Shown here piece after piece: positions 1 to 5,750 of a stretch of DNA of 23,163 bases. Under the pieces are notes generated by a model. It searched no databases. It was not told the origin of the DNA and worked only from the letters and a program-made list of their open reading frames with translations. The stretch lies in IMG/VR virus record IMGVR_UViG_3300028129_000066, positions 1 to 23,163 of that record. One strand, written 5' to 3'. The first letter of the stretch is position 1. Each line of letters starts with the position of its first letter. The stretch comes from a virus. The translations under genes and the position numbers were made by a program.

Positions 1-744
1 ATTTGGGATAGTGCTTTATCTCCTTCAAAAATATCACAATTATATAATTCAACAGTAGGTTTACAGTATCCAAATGGTAATGGGATAGATGCAGTATGGG
101 ATGATTTACTAGCTTACTACACAGCAGATAACACTCCTAACGATGCAATAGGTAGTAACAACGGTACACTTGTTAATGGTGCAACTTATGGCACTGGAAT
201 AATTAATCAAGGGTTTAGCTTAGATGGTGTTAATGATTATGTTGACATGGGTAACGTATTAGATTTTGATGGTACAACTCCTTTTAGCTTTAATTTTTGG
301 ATAAATACATCTACTTCGTCTTTTAGATATTTATTTTCTAAAAGACGGTCAACAGGAGATTTTACAGGTTATTCAATAATGATAAATGCTGATAATACTA
401 TTGAATTTCAACTCGCACATGACACTATATCTGACAGAATTAGATGTAATTCAATAGACACTTATACAACTTCAACTTTATCTATGATAACAGTTAGTTA
501 TGATGGTACTCAACTTGCATCAGGAATAACAATAGATATTAATAATACCTCATCTTCAATAAACACTAGAAGTGATGGCTTAGTTTCTTCTATATCAAAT
601 ATAGAAACTTTTAAGGTCGGAGCATTGGGTTCTGGTAATTATTTTGGAGGGGTTGTAGATGAAATAGGTATATGGAATAGAGTTCTTACACCAAGTGAAA
701 AAACAGAATTATATAACGGTGGTTCAGCATTACAATATTCATAA
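1..744 (+). CDS. LamG/concanavalin-like adhesin or fibre protein, C-terminal part (5' end outside window)
   Basis: The reading frame is open from base 1, so the gene starts upstream of the window; the ATG at 247 is internal. The visible part is about 247 residues. It begins with the last strand of one LamG-like unit (IWDSALSPSKISQLYN, then a GLQYP ending). A full second unit follows, from AYYTADN and FSLDGVNDYVDMG to VDEIGIWNRVLTPSEKTELYN, ending SALQYS. The matching 'IW..xLxPSxxxxLYN' endings show two tandem copies of the same fold. LamG/concanavalin-like domains are beta sandwiches that bind sugars or proteins and are common in phage tail fibres and spikes. A receptor- or surface-glycan-binding role is inferred. 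The lysis cassette follows shortly downstream, as often seen after tail fibre genes. Confidence 0.8.
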   Translation: MWDSALSPSKISQLYNSTVGLQYPNGNGIDAVWDDLLAYYTADNTPNDAIGSNNGTLVNGATYGTGIINQGFSLDGVNDYVDMGNVLDFDGTTPFSFNFWINTSTSSFRYLFSKRRSTGDFTGYSIMINADNTIEFQLAHDTISDRIRCNSIDTYTTSTLSMITVSYDGTQLASGITIDINNTSSSINTRSDGLVSSISNIETFKVGALGSGNYFGGVVDEIGIWNRVLTPSEKTELYNGGSALQYS

Positions 745-758
745 ATAAATAAATAAAA

Positions 759-959
759 ATGGGATACGCAATTAAACCAATAGAAGAATTAGAAACGTTT
801 GACTACTCACTTTGTAGTGGTTATTCAACAAAGGACACAGTAAGAAAGTCTTTAGACGGACAATTCTTTTTAGTTGAGGGAGAAACTTTCACAGATTTCA
901 CACACGCTGAAATATTAGTTGAAATGGCAAAACCTAATTGGACTGAACAAGAGATATAA
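759..959 (+). CDS. small hypothetical protein (66 aa)
   Basis: I do not recognise this gene. It is a 66-residue acidic protein starting MGYAIKPIEELETFDYSLC, with no membrane segment and no obvious motif. An A-rich leader of repeated AAAT units (about 743-757) precedes the ATG, as for many genes here. The stop overlaps the next start by one base (TAATG), so it is probably translationally coupled to the membrane protein downstream. Its position right after a fibre-like gene would suit a small fibre-associated or chaperone-like protein, but nothing in the sequence shows this. Confidence 0.65.
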   Translation: MGYAIKPIEELETFDYSLCSGYSTKDTVRKSLDGQFFLVEGETFTDFTHAEILVEMAKPNWTEQEI

Positions 960-1636
960 TGGAAACTTTATTTAAGGAAATAGCAAAATATAATCTTAGC
1001 GGATGGATGATATTCATTCTTCTGCTAATTTTTGTTGTTTCATATTTTTACAAGAAACCTATATCAGAACTATTAATTAAGTTTAAGTCTAAAAAAGACA
1101 GAAATATTAAAGACTTAATTAATCATGACTTATTCAACACTTTGCAACGTGTTAAATTAGAAGTTAAAAACATGAGGTTTTATTCACATGGTAAATACGA
1201 TGCTGTAAAAACTAAGATGTGTTATGATTTTACTAATTTTAAATCTGAGGTATGTTACCAACGATTTGAAGAGTTATTAGAGATAAACTTAGATATAATG
1301 AATGTTGATGAGTTAAAGTCTTTAATGCTTAAAGAAATGAATGAAATGCACGTTGATTATGTTGAAAAAATTACTACACATTGGTTAAGTAAAGGCTTAG
1401 ATGTTGACGATGTAGACTACATTGTTGAATTATTTGAACGTTTTCGGTTTGATGTGGTTCAAAGTTTTGCCAATAGAATAGATGCTATTTTTTCAGCTTC
1501 ATATCACGATACTAATTTTAAACGTGTGTTAGCTTGTTTTGATATGTTTGCTATGGGGGTTGACTTGTTACCAAAAGATATGCAGACTACATTCGAGTCT
1601 TTAAATGGTAGGTTTACAATTTTAAGTTACAAATGA
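959..1636 (+). CDS. membrane-anchored hypothetical protein (225 aa)
   Basis: This protein has one strong hydrophobic segment near the N-terminus (residues about 14-31, core WMIFILLLIFVVSYF) followed by KK and a long charged region with no further membrane span. That suggests a single-pass inner-membrane anchor with a roughly 190-residue soluble domain, probably cytoplasmic by the positive-inside rule (YKK after the span). The soluble part looks helical (for example LDIMNVDELKSLMLKEM). I recognise no family. The start overlaps the preceding stop by one base, and the end overlaps the next gene in ATGA. Its position between fibre and lysis genes makes a role at the host envelope possible, but this is only context. 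Confidence 0.7.
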   Translation: METLFKEIAKYNLSGWMIFILLLIFVVSYFYKKPISELLIKFKSKKDRNIKDLINHDLFNTLQRVKLEVKNMRFYSHGKYDAVKTKMCYDFTNFKSEVCYQRFEELLEINLDIMNVDELKSLMLKEMNEMHVDYVEKITTHWLSKGLDVDDVDYIVELFERFRFDVVQSFANRIDAIFSASYHDTNFKRVLACFDMFAMGVDLLPKDMQTTFESLNGRFTILSYK

Positions 1637-2112
1637 AAACAGGAGATATAATAGCATGTAAAGGTAATAGATTATTAAGTAAGTTAATAATGAAATTTAC
1701 CAATAGCAAGTACAGTCATGTATCAGTAGCGGTTAATATTAATGGTGATGTTTATATTGCAGAGATGCAAAAAGAAGGTTGCATTCTAATTGCTTATGAT
1801 AATTGGCAAAAGAAATACAATTATACTTATGAAGTATATGAACCGTTTGATAGAGTTAGATTATCCGAGATACTTTCTGTATCAGGAGTAGTTAGATATG
1901 ATAGAGTATCATTGCTTATTCGTCAACCAATTAAGATAATCAGAGAGAAAATTTTTGGTAAGAAGTTGACTTTAGATAAGCATAAAGATGAAACAAGTAA
2001 AATGACTTGTTCAGAATATGTTGCGTGGTTATATAGGTTTGATAACTTTCAGGATTATACTCCTGATGATGTTGTTAAAGAATGTATAAAAATGGAGTGG
2101 AAAAAAACATAA
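1633..2112 (+). CDS. permuted NlpC/P60 (YiiX/YebB-like) papain-fold enzyme
   Basis: This 159-residue protein carries the signature of the circularly permuted NlpC/P60-like family. An N-terminal 'GDIIACKGN' strand leads into 'YSHVSVAV' with the candidate catalytic His29. An acidic residue, Glu44, follows in 'YIAEM', and a late 'MTCSEYVAWLY' carries the candidate nucleophile Cys126. In this superfamily Cys and His form a papain-like site acting on peptide, amide or lipid ester bonds; phage members are often suspected cell-wall hydrolases. There is no signal peptide. The gene overlaps the upstream gene by four bases (ATGA) and lies just before the holin gene, so a part in lysis or envelope modification is plausible, but the substrate is unknown. 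Confidence 0.75.
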   Translation: MKTGDIIACKGNRLLSKLIMKFTNSKYSHVSVAVNINGDVYIAEMQKEGCILIAYDNWQKKYNYTYEVYEPFDRVRLSEILSVSGVVRYDRVSLLIRQPIKIIREKIFGKKLTLDKHKDETSKMTCSEYVAWLYRFDNFQDYTPDDVVKECIKMEWKKT

Positions 2113-2148
2113 ATTAAAAAAAATCCTAATTAGTTCAGGAAAAAATTT

Positions 2149-2190
2149 TGTATCTTATCTTTAATACTTATATGCTTAAGATAAGATACA
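2149..2190 (+). promoter_or_regulatory. perfect 13-bp inverted repeat in the holin leader
   Basis: The arms at 2149-2161 (TGTATCTTATCTT) and 2178-2190 (AAGATAAGATACA) are exact reverse complements around a 16-base loop. No T-run follows, so it does not look like a terminator. The 3' arm ends two bases before the ATG at 2193, and another in-frame ATG (2172-2174) lies in the loop. An RNA hairpin here would cover the ribosome landing area of the holin gene. It could equally be a DNA operator. Confidence 0.6.
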
Positions 2191-2192
2191 TT

Positions 2193-2729
2193 ATGAAATT
2201 TATAAAATCAATAATTCAAAACCAAGATCCTCAAAAACACTTTTTAGGATTTGTATCAATAGATGATTTCATTTCATCATTTTTAAAATTTAAACACTGG
2301 AGTTTTACATCAACATTTGCTATAACAGGAGGTTTAACAACTTTTATTACAGGATATGTTTGGGATTCTTATCAAGCAGTTTATACTTTATATGCTTTAA
2401 TGATTGGAGATTGGATTACAGGTATTATAAAATCTATGAGCTCTGGCAACTTTGAATCTTATAAAATACTAAGAATGCCTTTATTTTTTTTAGCTACCAC
2501 ATTTATATTAAGCATCAGTTGGTGGATGGCAAAATCTAATATGCTATTTTATCTTCTTCCTGGCTTAGTAATGACAGGGTTATATAGTGTTTACTTTGTA
2601 TCTTTATTAGAAAATTTAGGTGAAATAGGGTTTCTTCCTAAATCATTAGTAAGTACACTTAGAAAGAGATTTGGTTTAAAGGCCCTTATTGATATGACAA
2701 AAACAAAAGCTGATGAAAAAGAAAAGTAA
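2193..2729 (+). CDS. phage holin, holin-4 (toxin secretion/phage lysis holin) type
   Basis: This is a 178-residue membrane protein with about four hydrophobic segments (residues roughly 38-54, 62-80, 95-112 and 117-137). The second contains 'ALMIGDWITGIIKSM', matching the D-x-(L/I)-TG signature of the holin-4 family around Asp73. The tail is charged and cytoplasmic-looking (TKADEKEK). Holins form the inner-membrane lesions that time lysis. I chose the ATG at 2193 because it gives a basic, non-hydrophobic N-terminus (MKFIKSII). An in-frame ATG at 2172 would add MLKIRYI. A TTG at 2148 also lies in frame but falls at the edge of the inverted repeat and is less likely. The gene overlaps the next by 17 bases and heads the lysis cassette. 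Confidence 0.8.
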   Translation: MKFIKSIIQNQDPQKHFLGFVSIDDFISSFLKFKHWSFTSTFAITGGLTTFITGYVWDSYQAVYTLYALMIGDWITGIIKSMSSGNFESYKILRMPLFFLATTFILSISWWMAKSNMLFYLLPGLVMTGLYSVYFVSLLENLGEIGFLPKSLVSTLRKRFGLKALIDMTKTKADEKEK

Positions 2730-2994
2730 ATACTTTAATGAACTTTTTTATTTAATTAGAAACATATCAAGAGAAACACTTAAGAAAAAAGTTAATGGTA
2801 TTAGAGAGTGGAGTAGAACTTCATTAACTATGTTTAGTGCTTGGATTCTTGTAGTTTTTATGGTTATATTTGACCTGTACAAAGAAGGATTCCGTTATGA
2901 TGTATTTGTTACAATGTGTGGAGTTGCTTTAGGTACAAAAGTTACAGATGCTTACTCAAAGAAACTAAACAAAAATGAAAGTACTATTAATTAG
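2713..2994 (+). CDS. small membrane protein in lysis cassette (possible second holin or antiholin)
   Basis: This 93-residue protein has a basic N-terminal region (MKKKSKYFNE), one clear membrane span (residues about 38-54, AWILVVFMVIFDLY) and a weaker hydrophobic stretch (63-76, YDVFVTMCGVALG). The tail is basic and polar. Genes of this size and topology often sit between holin and spanin and may act as a second holin, an antiholin or a pinholin-like protein. The family is not recognised, so the lysis role rests on topology and position only. The start overlaps the holin end by 17 bases and its TAG stop lies inside the start of the spanin gene, which implies coupled translation across the cassette. 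Confidence 0.65.
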   Translation: MKKKSKYFNELFYLIRNISRETLKKKVNGIREWSRTSLTMFSAWILVVFMVIFDLYKEGFRYDVFVTMCGVALGTKVTDAYSKKLNKNESTIN

Positions 2995-3445
2995 TCTATT
3001 GTTAATCATTTCCTCATGTAGGAGTCCTGAGAAGTTATACAACCTTGCTATAAAAAGAGGTATGACTGTAGAGAATGACTCTATTCCAATTAAAATTGCA
3101 TTCCTTGATTCCACAGTAATCCATTATAAGGATAGCACTATAACAAGCTACAAGATTAACTACAAGGATTCAATCATCTTTAAGACGGTAGTGAACTTTC
3201 CCAAATCTAAAGTTGAGGTCAGGCAAGAAGAAAAAACTAAGCGTAAAGCAATTGACGTTGCTGGAGAAGTAAAAGTAGCTAAAGAAAAAACTAAGCGTGT
3301 AGAGGTACGTAAAGCAGCAAAAATAGAAGTTAAAACAATCAAATCTCAGTCTAGCTGGTGGAAGTTTTGGTTAGGATTCATTTTAGGTTTAATTGTTTAT
3401 TTTCTTATTATTAACTTAGCAAATAAAATACAAAAACTATTATGA
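2975..3445 (+). CDS. unimolecular spanin (u-spanin), lipoprotein with C-terminal membrane anchor
   Basis: The 156-residue product has both membrane anchors needed for a u-spanin. The N-terminus is a lipoprotein signal with lipobox ISSC (Cys15) after MKVLLISLLLI, placing that end in the outer membrane after lipidation. A C-terminal hydrophobic span (residues about 131-149, FWLGFILGLIVYFLIINLA) would sit in the inner membrane. The middle is a charged periplasmic region with two copies of EKTKR (residues 86-90 and 104-108). Spanins fuse inner and outer membranes in the last step of lysis in Gram-negative hosts. Here one protein replaces the Rz/Rz1 pair, as in phage T1 gp11. Overlaps with both neighbours (20 bases upstream, ATGA downstream) and the adjacent amidase support this. 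Confidence 0.82.
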   Translation: MKVLLISLLLIISSCRSPEKLYNLAIKRGMTVENDSIPIKIAFLDSTVIHYKDSTITSYKINYKDSIIFKTVVNFPKSKVEVRQEEKTKRKAIDVAGEVKVAKEKTKRVEVRKAAKIEVKTIKSQSSWWKFWLGFILGLIVYFLIINLANKIQKLL

Positions 3446-4119
3446 ATACTTTAGACACATCAAAAATTTTTCAAGCCCTTTTAAATACTAAAGAATATCT
3501 TAGAGAAGCTACATCAAAAAAACAAATTGTATTACATCATACTGCAGGATCATCTTCAGCAAAAAACGTAGCTACAGAATGGAACCGTGACAAAAGAGGT
3601 AGAATAGCAACTTGTGTATTGATCTCAGGAAAAGGTGCAAAAAATTCATATGATGGTGAAATTGTACAATGTTTTTCATCAAAATATTGGGCATATCATT
3701 TAGGAGTTAAATCTGAAGTTTTTAAAGCTAAAGGTTTATCTTGGAAAAACTTGGATAAATTATCAATTGGGATAGAAATATGTAACTGGGGACAGTTAGA
3801 AAAAAGAGGCAGTAAATTTTACAATTACGTAGATAGTGAGGTTCCTTTAGAAGAGGTCTGTGAATTAGATATAGCTTATAAAGGACATAAGTATTTTCAT
3901 GCATATACAGATGCTCAAATAGAATCAGTAAAACAATTACTTATTTTTTGGAAAATAAACTATGGAATTGATATTACATATAAGCCTGAAAATATGTGGC
4001 AGGTCTCAACAGAAGCTCTTAAAGGATTATCAGGCTTATATTCCCATAATTCATATAGGAAAGATAAAATAGATGTAAGTCCTCAGCCTAAATTAATTAA
4101 AATGTTAAAAAGACTTTAA
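3442..4119 (+). CDS. endolysin: N-acetylmuramoyl-L-alanine amidase (Amidase_2/PGRP fold)
   Basis: This 225-residue protein has the zinc amidase layout of the T7 lysozyme/AmiD family. 'IVLHHTAGSS' supplies the first ligand His32. 'YWAYHLGV' at residues 83-90 matches the conserved (W/Y)HxG site with His86. 'LSIGIEICNWG' (107-117) is the core strand. The late 'LYSHNSYRKDKIDVSPQP' supplies His202 and, in place of the usual Cys or Asp ligand, Asp211. The enzyme would cut the bond between N-acetylmuramate and L-alanine in peptidoglycan. There is no signal peptide, so release would depend on the holin upstream. It is the last gene of the lysis cassette, and a strong terminator follows 23 bases after the stop. 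Confidence 0.88.
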   Translation: MNTLDTSKIFQALLNTKEYLREATSKKQIVLHHTAGSSSAKNVATEWNRDKRGRIATCVLISGKGAKNSYDGEIVQCFSSKYWAYHLGVKSEVFKAKGLSWKNLDKLSIGIEICNWGQLEKRGSKFYNYVDSEVPLEEVCELDIAYKGHKYFHAYTDAQIESVKQLLIFWKINYGIDITYKPENMWQVSTEALKGLSGLYSHNSYRKDKIDVSPQPKLIKMLKRL

Positions 4120-4142
4120 TTTAAATAAATTTTACAATAATG

Positions 4143-4170
4143 AACCTAGACTGATAATCTAGGTTTTTTT
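4143..4170 (+). terminator. rho-independent terminator after the lysis cassette
   Basis: A perfect 8-bp stem (AACCTAGA at 4143-4150 with TCTAGGTT at 4158-4165) closes a 7-base loop, and the 3' arm runs into a seven-base T tract (4164-4170). It marks the end of the lysis unit. Confidence 0.85.
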
Positions 4171-4182
4171 GTTTAAACTCTT

Positions 4183-4209
4183 TTGGTTTAAACTTAATTT
4201 GTATATTTG
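4183..4209 (+). promoter_or_regulatory. candidate Bacteroidetes-type promoter
   Basis: TATATTTG at 4202-4209 matches the Bacteroidetes -7 consensus TAnnTTTG exactly. A TTG at 4183-4185 could be the -33 element, though the 16-base spacing is somewhat short. The site lies just after the lysis terminator and about 20 bases before the ATG at 4231, so it probably drives the packaging and head genes with the host's housekeeping sigma factor. Confidence 0.55.
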
Positions 4210-4230
4210 TTTAAATTAAAAATAAAACCA

Positions 4231-4482
4231 ATGGAAAATTTAAAAGATGATGTTGAATTAACACAAGAAGAGTTAACAGCTAGAAAAGATGAGATGATGG
4301 GTTTTTATACAGAATCAATGCCTTATTTAGAAGCTCAATTAAAGTATGAGGAAACTCTTTTAAAGATTGATGAAGCAAGATTCAAAAGAGCAAGTGTTCA
4401 AATACAATATGCAATGCTTATTCAAAAGTCAAAAGAAGAAAGTAAACCAGAACAAGAATTTGAAACCAAAACTAAAAAGTGA
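4231..4482 (+). CDS. small helical hypothetical protein (83 aa)
   Basis: I do not recognise this protein. From the ATG at 4231 it is 83 residues, highly charged and predicted helical, with likely coiled-coil character between residues about 10 and 70 (EELTARKDEM, KYEETLLKIDEARFKR) and a Lys/Glu-rich tail. A TTG at 4207 is in frame, but it overlaps the promoter -7 box, so I reject it as the start. It is the first gene after the terminator/promoter junction. The stop overlaps an in-frame GTG of the next gene and lies two bases before that gene's ATG, which suggests coupling. Confidence 0.7.
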   Translation: MENLKDDVELTQEELTARKDEMMGFYTESMPYLEAQLKYEETLLKIDEARFKRASVQIQYAMLIQKSKEESKPEQEFETKTKK

Positions 4483-4484
4483 TT

Positions 4485-4847
4485 ATGGCTATAGTAAATA
4501 GAGTTCAGAAAAATGCTCTTATGTCTAAGTCTAATATTGTTAAATTTCAAATACTCACTCATTGTTATTTAAAAGGGATTATGATAAGTGAGTCTGATCT
4601 TAGTTGTTTAACAATGTTATGTATAACAGGTAGTATTGAGCTAAGTCATTTTTGTAATGATATATCATCGGATGATGATGCAATATTTAAGTCACCACAA
4701 ACAGTAAGGAATTCAATTAACAAGGCAAAAAAAATTGGATTAGTTGTAACAGATGCTTTAAATAAAAAGGTTATATCTATTAACCCTAGTTTAAAGATTC
4801 AAACAGAAGGTGATGTACTTTTAGATTATAAATTTTTAGGCAGATGA
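4485..4847 (+). CDS. probable winged-helix DNA-binding protein (120 aa)
   Basis: The middle of this 120-residue protein resembles a winged helix-turn-helix. 'SPQTVRNSINKAKKIGLV' (residues 70-87) reads as a recognition helix and its exit, followed by a short hairpin (VVTDALNKKVISINP, 88-101) in the position of the wing. The N-terminal half (FQILTHCYLKGIMISESDL) is helical. A DNA-binding or regulatory role is inferred from this pattern alone; the specific family is unknown. I take the ATG at 4485; an in-frame GTG at 4479 overlaps the preceding stop. The gene is joined by an ATGA overlap to the HU/IHF-like gene, so two DNA-binding proteins appear to be made together. Confidence 0.65.
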   Translation: MAIVNRVQKNALMSKSNIVKFQILTHCYLKGIMISESDLSCLTMLCITGSIELSHFCNDISSDDDAIFKSPQTVRNSINKAKKIGLVVTDALNKKVISINPSLKIQTEGDVLLDYKFLGR

Positions 4848-5218
4848 TTCCAAAAAAACCCAAAGATTTATATAAAGATGTTTCTGAAGATTTAGATGTA
4901 TCAGAAACACTTGTAGATAATTTTATGACTTTTTATTATAAAGATTTAAGAAAAAACCTTTCAAGTTTATCACATACAAAAATAAATATAGATGGTTTAG
5001 GTGTAATGCATGTAAAAGCTAAAACAATAAGATCTTTAATAGTTTCTTTATCAGAAAAACTTGAAAGGATTGGTACAAATACTTTTTCTAAATACTTTAA
5101 TAGAAAAAAAATAGAATCACGGCTGGAGTTGATTAAAGAGATGCATGAAAAATTAGAACAAGACAAATTGAAAAAACAAATTTTTATTAAAAATAAAAAA
5201 AATGAAGGAGGAGAATAA
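4844..5218 (+). CDS. HU/IHF-like DNA-binding protein with C-terminal coiled coil
   Basis: The first 65 residues follow the HU/IHF pattern: two N-terminal helices (DLYKDVSEDLDVSETLVDNF and the next helix), then a beta strand with 'KINIDGLGVMHVKAKTIR' (residues 46-63). The last element matches the 'V.l.gfGtF.v..r' strand-turn-strand of HU proteins. Residues 65-120 are a charged helical or coiled-coil extension, absent from host HU, and the usual long DNA-intercalating beta arm is shortened or replaced. Phages of the Bacteroidota, including crAss-like phages, often encode divergent IHF-like proteins near their packaging genes. DNA bending or condensation before packaging is a reasonable inference. 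The start overlaps the previous stop in ATGA and the end overlaps the next gene by 17 bases. Confidence 0.68.
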   Translation: MIPKKPKDLYKDVSEDLDVSETLVDNFMTFYYKDLRKNLSSLSHTKINIDGLGVMHVKAKTIRSLIVSLSEKLERIGTNTFSKYFNRKKIESRLELIKEMHEKLEQDKLKKQIFIKNKKNEGGE

Positions 5219-5516
5219 AGTAAAAAAGATCTGGAAAAATAGAAAACTTATAATGGAAGGTATTACTAATACCATATTACGTGATAAGTTTGTAGAAAAG
5301 GTTGCTGAAGAAAGAAGTAAAATATGCAACGCTTGTCCTAGAAAAGATATTGAAGGTGATTCGTGTTTAGTTAAAGGTACTGCACCTTGTTGTAATTTGT
5401 GTGGGTGCTCTTTAAAGTTTAAGTTAAGATCGCTATCATCTGAATGTCCAGACTTAAGATGGGGTTCTCATATTTCAGAAGAAGATGAGGATAAGTTGAA
5501 TGCTTTAGAAGATTAG
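5202..5516 (+). CDS. cysteine-rich probable zinc-binding protein (104 aa)
   Basis: Eight cysteines cluster in this 104-residue protein: 'CNAC' (Cys42, Cys45), Cys55, then 'CCNLCGC' (Cys63, 64, 67, 69) and Cys82 in 'ECPDLRW'. CxxC pairs about 20 residues apart suggest a zinc ribbon or finger. The N-terminus is basic and helical (KVKKIWKNRKLIM) and the C-terminus acidic. The function is not known. I chose the ATG at 5202, which overlaps the upstream gene by 17 bases; the alternative at 5253 would remove the basic helix. The overlap contains AAGGAGGAG, but no start codon lies at the right distance, so I do not treat it as a ribosome site. The stop is TAG. Confidence 0.7.
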   Translation: MKEENKVKKIWKNRKLIMEGITNTILRDKFVEKVAEERSKICNACPRKDIEGDSCLVKGTAPCCNLCGCSLKFKLRSLSSECPDLRWGSHISEEDEDKLNALED

Positions 5517-5521
5517 AAATA

Positions 5522-5749
5522 ATGTGGTCAGACATTTCAGATTTAGGTATAGAATCATCAGATGAACTTTCAAAGGATCATATATTAAGAGACTTACAAA
5601 TACGTAATACTTTATCTTTATTAGAATGGTTATATGATTCTAATAAAGTTAATGATAATGAATACACAACTCTTCAGGATATGATTAAGTCTTCTGATAA
5701 AGGTAACTTTAGTATTGCAATGGAAATAATTAAAATTAAAAAAGGTTAA
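5522..5749 (+). CDS. small acidic hypothetical protein (75 aa)
   Basis: I do not recognise this family. The 75-residue product is acidic at its N-terminus (MWSDISDLGIESSDELSKD) and helical in the middle (ILRDLQIRNTLSLLEWLYD), with a basic tail (IIKIKKG). There are no cysteines and no membrane span. It lies five bases after the zinc-protein stop and one base before the nuclease start, so it belongs to the same transcription unit as the packaging genes. A small adaptor or regulator of a neighbouring protein is possible but unsupported. Confidence 0.62.
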   Translation: MWSDISDLGIESSDELSKDHILRDLQIRNTLSLLEWLYDSNKVNDNEYTTLQDMIKSSDKGNFSIAMEIIKIKKG

Positions 5750-5750
5750 A

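Noticed and set aside
2148-2192. TTG at 2148 as holin start
   Set aside because: It is in frame, but TTG starts are uncommon, and it lies at the edge of the inverted repeat. ATG at 2193 (or 2172) gives a better start.
2861-2875. TATATTTG inside the small lysis membrane gene as a promoter
   Set aside because: It lies within a coding sequence in AT-rich DNA, and no gene starts within a useful distance except those already coupled by overlaps.
4207-4230. TTG at 4207 as start of the 83-aa gene
   Set aside because: It overlaps the TATATTTG box, so it would lie upstream of the expected transcript start.
5206-5214. AAGGAGGAG as a Shine-Dalgarno site
   Set aside because: No start codon lies within the usual 5-12 bases downstream; the nearest in-frame ATG (5253) is about 40 bases away.
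5190-5218. A-rich slippery run in the overlap of the HU-like and zinc-protein genes
   Set aside because: The two frames differ by +1, so a usual -1 slip would not fuse them; a separate ATG at 5202 explains the second gene.
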